64,000 nt of DNA. It comes from Panicum virgatum (lineage: Eukaryota; Streptophyta; Magnoliopsida; Poales; Poaceae). The DNA lies in contig NC_053145.1 of the NCBI RefSeq assembly GCF_016808335.1, forward strand, positions 23,579,534 to 23,643,533. Direction: 5' to 3'. The translations under genes and the position numbers were made by a program. Under the pieces are notes generated by a model. The model saw only the letters and a list, made by a program, of their open reading frames with translations, was not told the DNA's origin and searched no databases. Within the stretch, counting starts at the first letter, position 1. Each line of letters begins with the position of its first letter. This document shows positions 1-10,691 of the stretch, one piece after another.

Positions 1-2003
1 TTATATAAGTGAGTAAATCTGGAAAAATTTCAGTACTGAGTATATGAAGTTGCTCCCGTAAAATTTGTAGCACCAGAACCCATGTTAAATATTATGTACA
101 AAAAGATGAAAGTAACTAGAGTAACCTACTTACAAGTTTTGTCATGGTTAATTGCTTTTTAGTTAGATGCTGAAATTTTATACCAGAAATGCCTAAGTTT
201 GGATCTGTGTCACTTTAGTGTTTCATCACTAGCTCATTAGTAGTTGTGTGTTAAGAAATAATGAAAGCGTGTTATGTGTCGAAATTGAAAAGTGAAAACT
301 AAACCCCCACTCATTCATGAAGAAACGTAGTTATGTTTACTACTCTAAATGACTGCCCATGAAACTGAAATGTTGAAATCATCATTAAAGTAACTTTTGT
401 TGACTACAACTTTATCGTAAAGGAAAGAAATCATTATCCATGAGTAACTCATAATCTTGCATTGCATATAGAAACGGTTAATCTCGCGGACGGTGACTAC
501 GAACTGGTGCCCGCGGACTCTCGTGCGGAGCAGGGGTTAATCTGAACTGTGCTAACTTGTCTCAAGACCTGGGCCAAGCCCCAGAGGCTTTTCTGCCTGA
601 CAGTGCCCAAGAAGGCAAGCCCCGGAGCATAATCCCACTATTTTTCCGATTATCATTCAGCTATCTATTTATTAATGTATTGTAAATATTTGTTTTCTGC
701 ATTTAAGTTTTCTAGGCGTTGATCGAAAACCTTAGATGCATGATCCCTAGGAACCTATGTTTGATACCGGATCTTTTTTCGACTAGTTTGCCATGCTAAT
801 TAGGAACGGTAGAAGTCGAGTGGTTTCCTGCCTCTCGCGAGCAAATAGGAATTGTACTGACTTTAATTCCTGTTGAAATGTAAGGACAACGGGCGGGTTG
901 TGTAGTTGCGATACCCCGCTGTGTAGTAAAAAATGGCTAAGGTCGCGGTGTGTGGCTCATTTCGTTAAGCGTTTGAAAGTACTAGCCACATACCGAGAAA
1001 TATGGTAATCGGTAAGCTTAAGTACCTGATTGGACCAGCGAGTGGAACGACCTCGCACCCTCCTGGTAGAAGTAGGGTTTATATTTTTGTCGTGACGTAC
1101 GGGTGCAGAGTGGTCGGACTCTGTAGTCGGGGAGGGTGCCCCGGATCCACGACTGGAAAGAAAGGGGAAAGTAGCGTGGGCGGGAGCGAAGTCAATCCCA
1201 TGCGTGTGGTCTAGGTTCCCCTGGCCAGGTTGAAATTCGATTCAGAATCGTCGCCTCTCACGGCATGAGATTGCTTAATGTTTTTCGGTCACACAGAGTA
1301 ACAAGTGGAACCAATGTTGATAATACTGCTGTATGATTAAATGTATGCTCTACCATGCTTGAGTAGAGATAGTTGCAAATTAGAATGGTTAATCTAACTA
1401 GAAGATGGCTAATTAAAATCTGAAAATAAGGATCAACTCTTAGTGGCATTTTTGGCAAACAAACCCCACAAACCACAAAGCCTTGCATGTCTAGTTATCG
1501 GACTATGATATATCCGAGACGGTCAGTCTTGCTGAGTATTAGTATACTCAGTCTTGCTTGTGGCACTGTTTTTCACGTACTAACTTCGAGGATCTGTTTG
1601 CGAGTCTTACTTGGCCGTGCACCTTGCCTCCGGGTTGGTCTGTCGAGTGGGATGGCCCTTCAGCTGGTGCTAATCCCTTCCGCTGAGTGACGCATTCGTA
1701 CGGGCTTTATCGATGCGTCACGTTATGTCGCTAGTTACCTTTTACTGCTTCCGCTGAACGTTGAGACTTGAATAATTTGAGTAGTTGGAACTCCGTAGTG
1801 ATTTGCTACTCCGAACATGGTTTGTAATAAAATTTCTTTCCGCTGCAATCACTCTGAGATGTATGAAATGATTTGTATTGTAATCTCTGGGCTTTTATCG
1901 AGGCTTCACTCGAGGAACTACCGGTGAGTGCCAATTTGGGTCAGAGTTGCTTAGCAATAAGATCAGTGCACCCGGGCCCATAGTTTTGGGTGGTTCCGCC
2001 ACA
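1..2003 (+). repeat. 5' LTR of element A (3' part only)
   Basis: Aligns with 11793-13862 of the 3' LTR, with scattered substitutions and indels. It ends in CCACA two bases before the PBS. Relative to the 3' LTR it lacks about 45 bp (counterpart near 13705-13750), bounded by a short GGCT repeat. The exon-like block that starts at 472 is frameshifted here by a missing base pair near 532. Confidence 0.93.
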
Positions 2004-2005
2004 GC

Positions 2006-2017
2006 TGGTATCAGAGC
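2006..2017 (+). other. Primer-binding site, initiator tRNA-Met type
   Basis: TGGTATCAGAGC, complementary to the 3' end of plant initiator tRNA-Met, two bases after the LTR terminus. It sets the LTR boundary and the direction of the element. Confidence 0.95.
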
Positions 2018-3400
2018 TCGCAGACAGCCTGCCAGAGATGGCAACCTCGGTTTTCAAAAAACAAATTAAAACTTGACTTCAAAACTACTAAAGTTTTTGA
2101 AAGAGTTTAGGATCTCCAAGGACAAGTCTAGGACATAAAGCCCTAGGGAATCTTATGGGTATAATCAGGTGGCTTATTTTGTATGGCTAACTTCCAGCAC
2201 GTTACTTTTCAGTATTTAAATTCTGTAATTTAAATTCTGCATCTACATCATCGCCACGAAGGTATGCTTACTCAGTCAGCTGAGGGATTCTGACCTTCCC
2301 GTTGGTGATGCGAGCCGAATGCTGGAACTCAAGCAGTGGCCTACTTGAGCTGCTGCCCATATACCAACTTCGGTTGAATATATGGGGAGTAATGGTTCAA
2401 AATTGGAATTCAATTCCCCGTCAAAGACGGTACTCAATCAATACGTTGTTTCGATAACGTATGCTTAACGTTGTCCATACGGTGGTAATTGTATGATGCC
2501 GATTCTATAGTAATCGGTAATGTATGGGAACGCTTTCGTGAGTGCTGGCACGAAAGGTTCATTTTATATACTGTCAATCTTCTGCAGGTACGCTAACTCG
2601 AATTCGAAATCTAGGCTATCTAGCTATATCGAGTAGCTATATAGTGAGGGACGTAATATGTATGCCACCAAAGTCATTGCGTAAGACCAAGGTTACTTGG
2701 CAATTCTTTTCCTTGGTGAGGACGAATAGGTTCTGCATTCATTCTTAAAAAGGTTAACAAATAAATCTCTGGAGAAATCGCAAGCACATCAGCTAAAACC
2801 CTATCCTAAGGAGTATCCAGAAAGTCTGCAACCTGATTTCCACGAATTTTAACCTTCTGTTAAGTTACTCAAATCGACTTGGGGTAGTAAGACTAAATGA
2901 TGTTTCCTAAGTTATCAAGCTGCTGTAAAATTTGAAAATTTTTGAAGCCTTCTAGCTTGGTATTTGTGATTTTAGATCAACACTGTGTAAAACTGATAAC
3001 TCGGAACAGTATAGACAACTGAAATTTTTCGACCCTTATAAGTTGTTCAAACGAAAAATCGTTCGACATGAAAGTTGTAGACAACTAAGTGATAATCTTA
3101 CCATAAAAATTTTAATAATTTTTGACAACTGGTTTGACAATTATGGACAAAATTACACCCTCTCTGGACACCCGGTTTTTCCTGGTTGACGTCACTCTGA
3201 ATACCTGAGCATATCACCCCCCTGGAGTTCCGAATGATCTTAGTGATGACTAGATGAATTGTTCCTCAATATCAGAGGGATCTTGTGTAAATTTTCGAGA
3301 ATTTTTGAAGCAAATTATCTACAGTTTGGCAATTTCCTTCACTGACCAGCGTTAGTAGTTCTGTTCCCATCAGCTGATCACACGTCTTTTGTTGGGACAG
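2018..3400 (+). other. Leader of element A with conserved donor-like sites
   Basis: Non-coding stretch between the PBS and the upstream ORF. It shares blocks with the leaders of elements B and C, including the region around 2275-2400 and the segment before TGCAG/GTACGC, whose GT is at 2588-2589. A second donor-like AAG/GTATGC has its GT at 2262-2263. The leader ends in GGGACAG directly before the ATG at 3401, which looks like a splice acceptor. I see no protein in it. Confidence 0.6.
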
Positions 3401-4302
3401 ATGGAAGAGCTGCTGGTCGTTGACGCGCAGGGGCACGTGCACTCGGCTTGCCTGCACTGGACGGGTTTCCCCGCCGCCTTTGGGAGCTTTTGAGTGCAGC
3501 CGGTTACCTCCAGCCACCGGATTTACGACGGCCACGAGTTTTTGGGGACGGAGTTCGTCGCTGCAGTGTGACGATGGTGATCCCGCTGCACCCGCTCAAC
3601 GGGTGGAGCCGATCATGACTCAGATGGTCAGTCACTACCTGCTGGACACTTGGGAGCTTACCGCTATGAGGGTGATGACCGCTTTTTGCTCTTCGCACCC
3701 TCTGGAGGTGGTTCTTGACCGCGTTCGGGTTGGTTCCCTGCCCCTGACCCGACAGGACTCACTCTGGCTCGACGGATGGCACACATGGATGTGGTCGCCT
3801 ACCCTTGACCCGGTCGGGGCACTTTGGACGACAGCGATGTGCTTGGACGGTCTTTACAGACTTCACACTTACCAGAGTTATGCCGCCCGCTCAGTTGGTG
3901 GACCACGCTCAGGCCTTACACCTGGCGGTCCAGCTGAGGAGATGGACAGCTTCAGGAGGCTAGCGCCGAGCTCGAGAGCAGGGCCACTCTATCGCCCAGC
4001 TCCACGGCCAGGTTCACGAGCTCCAGGACACGGTGATGGATCGTGACGCTACGATCAACTTCCTGGAGGACCAGTTTCACGGACCTGCAGCTTGAGTTGG
4101 ACAAGGCCCAGGGGCAGCTCCACGCGATACAGCACGCGCAGGATGCCCTTCACGCACCTCCTGACGAGATGCAGGTGGACGAGGAGGACGAAGCCCCAGA
4201 GATCGAGGGCGTTTCGGAGATGGACTCCGAGGACCAGGCGCCGCAGCCCGCACCGGTTAAGGTTCACACTCCTGCGGCGAGTGAGGCATCGTCAACATGT
4301 AG
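3401..4302 (+). pseudogene. Extra upstream ORF (about 300 codons) of element A, frameshifted
   Basis: Lies between PBS and gag, where most Ty3/gypsy elements have no gene. Starts MEELLVVDAQ directly after a CAG. The first 65 codons are open, then a one-base loss near 3607 shifts the frame; further shifts follow, and homology resumes in other frames to a stop at 4300-4302. The C-terminal third is rich in Q, E, D and L (coiled-coil-like) and ends in an acidic, proline-containing tail (EIEGVSEMDSED). The same gene is at 29334-30223 (-) and 61779-62690 (+). No known domain is recognised. Function unknown; its conservation with gag-pol suggests an element-encoded accessory protein. Confidence 0.75.
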
Positions 4303-4965
4303 ACCGAGGCGCTGTTTTTCTTAGCTTTTGTAGACTCCTCTTAGTGTAGCCTACTTTTGGATCATGGCTACTAGGCTAACTTAGAGTTGAGTAACCCCCT
4401 TAGTACTGATGTTAGAAGTAACCAAGTAGAAATGAGAGGATGATGGATGTAATGAATCCCTAATGCTACTAATGTGAATTATCAGTGATCTGTGAAAAAC
4501 AGAAGGCAGCAGCTAGTTCGAATTTTTATCCCCTTTTCCTTTCCGAATTAGCTCCTGAGTTGAATACCAAAGTTGTTCCAAATTTCATCGTGGAAATACT
4601 CGCAAAATTTCAGCCCAAACGGATTAGTAATCGCAGGAGATAATCGCCAATTACAGAAGCTCTGTTTTCTGTAAAACAGAAAAACCAGAGGAGGAGTAAA
4701 TGGATTTTTTCGACTAACTTACTCTAGAAATATGACTTGGTGATGACTACCAAAGTTGTAGATCATGAAATTATCTATCTCCTGTAAAAATTTCAAGTTT
4801 ATATCATGTGCATAACTCCAGTTATTAGCGTTTTCATATCATTGGTTTTCTGCACAACATGATTTAAGCGATTCCTTTTTTTTTACTCCTATGACATTTT
4901 GAGTTGTATGTTCCATTTGAAATGATGAGAATGTTGAGCCTAATGCAAAGATACTCGCATTTCAG
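4303..4965 (+). other. Spacer between upstream ORF and gag (A)
   Basis: AT-rich non-coding stretch. It ends in TTTCAG immediately before the gag ATG at 4966, again acceptor-like. Elements B (28681-29333) and C (62691-63158) have equivalent spacers of about 470-650 bp. I see no coding content. Confidence 0.55.
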
Positions 4966-6104
4966 ATGGTTGGATCAACTCGAGGCACCCCTAGTGGTTT
5001 TGGAGCCGGGGGGAATGGCGATCCACCTCCACCTCCTCCACCAGTGGGTATCGCTGAGGTTCTTGCCGCCCAGACGGAAATTCTGCGGTAGTTGGTTCAA
5101 GCTCAGCAACAACCGCGGGTGGGGCATCATGCTCATCAAGCACAAGAGTGAGCTACCAAGACTTCCTCAGTACTCAGCCTCCGCTGCTCAATAAGCGGAT
5201 GAGCCTCTGGACGCGGATGCTTGGATTCGCACAATCGAGTCCAAGTTTTCTCTATTGACTACTCCTTGTTCCGAAGCGAACAGACTTGCTACGCCGCGCA
5301 GCAAGCTTCGCGGATCAGCTCGTATGTGGTGGGATCACTACCACGGGATGCTACCGGCTAATCATGTGGTGAATTGGAATGAGTTCAAATTGGCTATTCG
5401 AGATCATCATATTCCAGCTGGACTTCTTGACCGTAAGCTCAACGAGTTCTTGGCCTTAACTCAGGGCACTCGTACTGTGGTGCAGTATGCCCAAGTATTC
5501 CATCAATTGTGTCAATATGCTGGACATCACGCAGATACCGACGTTAAGAAGCGTGAACGCTTCCGTCGAGGCCTTAGCACCAAGTTACAAGAAAGGCTAA
5601 CCTTGTCCGTGCAGACTCTTTCAATAAATTGGTGAATATGGCTATCTCTCAGGAGGATCATATTTATACGCACCACGCTGAAAAGAGCGCAAGGCACCTG
5701 CTGGACCCTCGAGTGCCTCTGCACCGAGGTATCGTATTGTGCAGAATAGCCCACCCGCACTCTCTCAGAAGGCCCCTCAGCCAGGGCGTTGGATTATTCG
5801 GCCTCCTCAACAGCAGCAGCAGACTCGATTCGGGTTTCCTCAGCAAGCTCGATTTGCACCTCAGCAGTAGCAGAACGGCCCTAGGCCGAATACTCAGCCA
5901 GCCGCTCGCCCTGATAATAATAACCGCTGTTTCAGATGTGGGAGTCCGGATCACTTTGCCAAGATGTGCCCCTAGGCGGGACAAACTCAAGGGCAGGCTT
6001 CTCGCAGAAATGATCAGAACAAGGGCAAGAGGCAAACCATTCAAGTCAGGCAGGGCCGACTTAACTTCACCAACCTTGCTGAACTACCCGAGGGAGCACC
6101 AATC
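4966..6104 (+). pseudogene. gag of element A (broken)
   Basis: Capsid/nucleocapsid part of the gag-pol frame. It starts MVGSTRGTPSGFG, with a proline run, then the retrotransposon gag core (translation around 5255-5635 contains ARMWWDHYHGM and LNEFLALTQGTRTVVQYA), then a CCHC zinc knuckle near 5930-5972 (C-x2-C-x4-H-x4-C is readable as RCFRCGSPDHFAKMC). Lesions: TAG at 5089-5091 where element B has CAG, frameshifts around 5160-5260, and TAG at 5973-5975 just after the knuckle. After that stop the frame runs directly into pol, so gag and pol were one ORF, as usual for Tekay/Del. Packages element RNA in cytoplasmic particles when intact. Confidence 0.88.
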
Positions 6105-9100
6105 ATGTCAGGTACATTCTCTATAAACCAACACCCCACAGTTATCTTATTCGATTCTGGTGCATCTCATAGCTTCATTAGTGCTAAATTTGGAGCAAGG
6201 GTTGGGTTAGATTTTCGTCACACGAAAGGGTCATTTATGATATCTACTCCGGGTGGTAAAGTTGCATCAAACCAAATCGTTCGTAATGCGCCACTTAGTT
6301 TGGGTAGTAAAACTGTTCCTACCACTTTAATCTTGTTGCCACTAGAAGGAATGGACATTATTCTGGGAATGGATTGGATGAAAAGACATCGGGTAATGTT
6401 AGATATCTCTTCCCGAGCCGTTGAAATAAATTCTCCAACTCATGGTCATTCGGTTCTATATTTACCTCATCATCAATGTCACAACTCTTGTGCCTATGCG
6501 ATGAAAGATATTCGTCTCGAAGATATTCCAGTAGTCTGTGAATATGCAGATGTTTTTCCGGACGATTTACCTAGTATGCCGCCAGACCGGGATATCGAAT
6601 TTGTCATTGAACTTCAGCCTGGTACAGCACCTATTTCAAAAAGGCCGTATCGAATGCCGCCTAAAGAATTAGCTGAACTAAAAATCCAGCTACAAGAACT
6701 GTTGGACAAGGGTTTTATTCGCCCAAGTGCTTCACCTTGGGGCTGTCCAGCATTGTTCGTAAAGAAGAAGGATGATAGTCTGATGTTGTGTGTTGACTAC
6801 CGGCCTCTAAATGCGGTGACCATCAAAAATAAATATCCACTTCCCCGCATTGATGTACTGTTTGATCAGTTGGCTGGAGCAAAGATCTTCTCCAAGATTG
6901 ATCTCCGTTCGGGGTATCATCAAATTAAAATCCGGCCTTGTGATATTCCCAAGACCGCCTTCTCAACCCGATATAGTCTCTATGAATATTTGGTTATGTC
7001 TTTCGGTCTCACCAATGCTCCGGCTTATTTTATGTATCTCATGAACTCGGTATTTATGCCGAAACTTGACAAGTTTGTCGTAGTTTTTATTGACGACATT
7101 CTGATCTATTCCAAGGATGAGGCAGAACATGAGCAACATCTGCGCATTGTTCTTCAACGTCTCAGAGATCATAAGCTGTACGCAAAATTCTCCAAGTGTG
7201 AATTCTGGCTGGACACAGTCAAATTTCTGGGTCACACTATATCTAGTGAAGGCATTTCGGTTGATCCCAGCAAAGTACAAGAAGTGATGGACTGGAAACC
7301 TCCTACTTCAGTTCATCAGATCCGCAGTTTTCTCGGCTTGGCGGGGTATTACCGCAGATTTATTCCGGACTTCTCCAGAATTGCTAAGCCCATGACAGAA
7401 CTACTAAGGAAGGATGTCAAGTTTAAATGGAGTGCAAAGTGCGATGAAGCATCCATACATTGAGAGCACACCTAACCACTGCGCCAATTTTGGCTCAACC
7501 TGACAACAATAAACCCTACGACGTTTATTGTGATGCTTCAGGTACTGGCCTTGGTTGTGTTCTAATGCAAGACAATCGGGTGATAGCTTATGCTTCCCGA
7601 GGTCTTCGGCCACACGAGCTAAATTATCCCACTCATGATCTTGAACTAGCCGCCGTTATTCATGCTCTCAAGCTTTGGAGACATTATCTTATGGGCACTC
7701 ATTGCAATATCTATACCGACCATAAGAGTCTCAAATACATTTTCACTCAAAGTGAGCTGAATATGAGGCAACGAAGATGGCTGGAATTAATCAAAGATTA
7801 TGACCTGGAGGTTCATTATCATCCGAGCAAGGCTAATGTTGTAGCCGATGCGCTCAGTCGCAAGGTTCACTGCAATTGCCTTTCAGTGGAGTCGTATAAT
7901 GACACATTGTGTGCTGAAATGCAAAGGCTGAAATTGGAGATCATCCCTCAAGGTTCTTTGAATCATATTTTGGTGGAACCGACACTTCATGACAAGGTCA
8001 TCATGGCACAATTACATGACAAAAGTGTTGGTATCATCAAGCAGAAAGTAGTAGAAGGTGAAAATAAATATAAGTGTTTCCGAGTGGGCCATAAAGGAAT
8101 TTTGTGGTTCGAGGATCGCCTAGTCGTTCCCAAGAATCCTGAGCTGCGGAAACAAATCCTGGACGAAGCACATCTCTCTAAATTCTCTATTCATCCGGGT
8201 AGCACCAAGATGTACCAAGATCTCAGATAAAATTTTTGGTGGACTCGCATGAAGAGAGAGATTGCCAAATATGTCGCAGAATGTGACACCTGTCAGAGAG
8301 TGAAAGCTAGTCACTTGAAAGTTGCTGGAACTCTCCAACCTCTACCAATTCCGTCTTGGAAATGGGAAGATATCAGCATGGATTTCATCGTGGGCTTACC
8401 AAATACTTCTCAGCATCATGATTCCATTTGGGTCATTGTTGATAGGCTCACAAAGACCGCTCATTTTATTCCAGTGCATACTGAATATCGAGCCAAGAAA
8501 TATGCTGAAATCTATATTGATCGGATTGTCTGCCTACACGGTATACCCAAAACAATTATATCGGATCGTGGTCCTCAGTTTGTGGCAAGGTTTTGGGAGC
8601 AACTCCAAGAGGCTCTCGGAACTAAATTAATTCGAATCTCAGCTTACCATCCACAGACTGACGGACAGACCAAAAGGGTGAATCAAATTCTTGAGGATAT
8701 GCTTCGAGCATGTGTCATCCATTATGACAAGAACTGGGACAAATGTTTATCCTTGGCTGAGTTTTCTTATAACAACAACTATCAGGCCAGTCTGAAGATG
8801 GCACCATTCGAGGCCTTGTATGGTCGACGGTGTCGTACTCCTTTGAGTTGGTCCCAGACTGGAGAACGTCAAATATTTGGACCTGAATTAGTGGTCGAGG
8901 CTGAGGAGAAAGTAAAAATAGTACAAGCAAGTCTCCGAGTAGCTCAGTCTCGTCAAAAGAGTTATTTTGATAAAAGAAGGGATCCTTTGAAGTTCATGGT
9001 TGGTGACCACGTCTACTTATGAGTGTCCCCAACTCGAGGCGTTCAACGTTTCGGAGTCAAGGGTAAGCTAGCACCTCGCTATGTCGGGCCATACGAAATC

Positions 9101-9484
9101 ATTGAAGAATGTGGACCCGTGGCTTATCATTTGCGACTTCCTTCACGACTCGCCGCCATCCATAATGTTTTCCACATATCCCAACTCAAGAAATGTGTTC
9201 GAGTTCCTACGGAAATCATTGATCAACAAGAAATTTTAGTGGAGCCCGATGTCTCATATACCGAATATCCACTCAGAATTCTGGATCAAAAAGAGAGAGG
9301 TACTCGTCGAAAGGTGGTAAAAATGTATAAAGTTCAGTGGTCTCATCACACTGAAGAAGAAGCCACCTGGGAGACGGAAGATTATCTTAATCAACATTAT
9401 CCGGGTTTTCTTAGCTCCACCTCAGGTATATCATTTTCCCTAACTCAATTCAATCATCCAATCTCGGGACGAGATTCTTTTTAA
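6105..9484 (+). pseudogene. pol of element A: protease, RT, RNase H, integrase, chromodomain
   Basis: Domains in order: aspartic protease (FDSGASHSF, catalytic Asp codon at 6153-6155); reverse transcriptase ([10 protein letters not shown] near 7080-7116, metal-binding Asp pair present); RNase H ([19 protein letters not shown]; 7460-7860); integrase with an HHCC zinc region near 8170-8300, core Asp residues in SMDFIVG and SDRGPQF, then chromodomain at about 9270-9430 (VQWSHHTEEEATWE). Lesions: one-base loss near 7450, TAA at 8228-8230 inside the zinc region, TGA at 9020-9022, and lysine where the third integrase catalytic residue (Glu) belongs (GQTKRVN). Copies element RNA to DNA and inserts it when intact; the chromodomain is thought to steer insertion to heterochromatin. 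Confidence 0.95.
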
Positions 9485-9490
9485 GGGGGT
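9483..9490 (+). other. Polypurine tract of element A
   Basis: AAGGGGGT a few bases before the 3' LTR start (TGACACC at 9497). It is the plus-strand primer position and fixes the 5' edge of the LTR. Confidence 0.75.
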
Positions 9491-10244
9491 AGGTCGTGAC
9501 ACCTCAGGTGTCAGTACATTTAAATACAATCAATGTATCTTGGTTAAAGTTAAAAGAAAAATTTGGGAAATTGATTCAAAGAGAAAGGGTCAAATAAAAG
9601 ACCAATTATACAAAAGAAATTAAAGGAGACAAGAAAAATAGTGAAAAGCTATTCAAATCTCAATTCAAAAAGGTGCACAAAATTTTAGTTGGCTTATGAG
9701 AGGTGCTTCAATTGACATGTGCTCAATTGAACTTCAGCCAAAATCAAGTAAAAAACTGAATAAAACCAAAGTTCTTTTGTGCAAATTTGCAAATGTACAA
9801 ATAGTTCCAAATGTGAGTTTCAAATGAAAATTTGCATAACCCGAAAGTTGTAGATCTTGAAAAGTTATGCAAAAGTGGTATTCAACACTTTTCCATTTGA
9901 GCCCTCCAAACAGGAGATAATTATAGTTTACCGAAAGGTCCCTGGATTTTCAGAAATCACAGATAGGCCCTCACCTTCACCTCTCTCTCTCTCCCCGGTG
10001 CTCTGTTTTCCCGCCGCCCGCCGTACGCCCGCGGCCAAATGGACCCGGGGAAACCTCCCAGCGCCACCTGGCCGCCTATTGGCACCTCCTCACGCGCACA
10101 CGCGTCCCAGACACCTCCCCGAGCCGCCACGACACCCCGGCCGGCGTAGCGCCGTTGCCTCCTCCGCCCGCTCGCCGTCGAGTCACCCAGGGCCAAATCG
10201 ACCGCCCCCAGACACCAGTTCCCTCGCCCAGGAGCTCCTTGGCC

Positions 10245-10250
10245 TATAAG
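10245..10250 (+). promoter_or_regulatory. TATA box in the LTR of element A
   Basis: CCTATAAGAAC within the GC-rich block. Element B has TATAAATA at 35185-35192 (-) and the solo LTR has one at 46308-46315 (-), each just before the GC-rich exon-like block. This is the likely Pol II start region, marking the U3/R boundary. Confidence 0.65.
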
Positions 10251-10399
10251 AACCCCCAGAGCTCCACCGTCGCGCCCCTTCTTCTCCTTCTTCCTCCACC
10301 CGCCGCTCCGCCATGGCCGCCGAGATCCAGCTCGCGCGGACCGGCTAACCCAGCCCTACATTGTCCCATCCGACCACCGCAGCAGCTTCGCCACCTCCT

Positions 10400-10691
10400 A
10401 GTTAAGCTACACGCGCGCGGAATCGAGCCAAATCCTCTTCCCGACGCCGTTCCCCTTTTGCGCCGCCGCCGGCGAGCTCGGGCTCACCGCGGACCGGCCA
10501 GCTCCGAGGGAGACCGAGCACGACAGCTACCCCAGGAGCATCCACAAGCTTCTGCGGTGCTTGTGCGCGCCCTGTTCCCCTACCCCGAGCCCTCCTTCAC
10601 CTCCAGCGCCGGCGAACCGAACAACCGCCCCGCCATTGACGCCGACGAGCTCGAATCCGTGCACCAAACCTTCGAACGCCGACCAGGGTAG
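10400..10691 (+). other. GC-rich first-exon-like block in the LTR (A)
   Basis: An open frame ending at a TAG at 10689-10691 aligns with the 92-residue ORF in element B's LTR (34745-35023, -): both share ARQLPQ, VLVR and YPEPSF in order. Here the ATG of the B copy is lost and the frame is open further upstream (to 10155). Just before the stop is a donor-like CCAGG/GTAGGTG. It may be a genuine small coding exon or only a GC-rich untranslated leader; joining the donor straight to the exon-like block at 12273 does not keep the frame. Confidence 0.4.

Noticed and set aside
2006..2017. tRNA gene at the primer-binding sites
   Set aside because: Only the 12-19 bases complementary to a tRNA 3' end are present; no cloverleaf. 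No tRNA or rRNA gene was recognised anywhere in the window.
3420..4046. 208-codon frame within the upstream ORF of element A
   Set aside because: Only partly in the frame matching elements B and C; after frameshifts it joins unrelated phases, so it is described as part of the broken upstream ORF.
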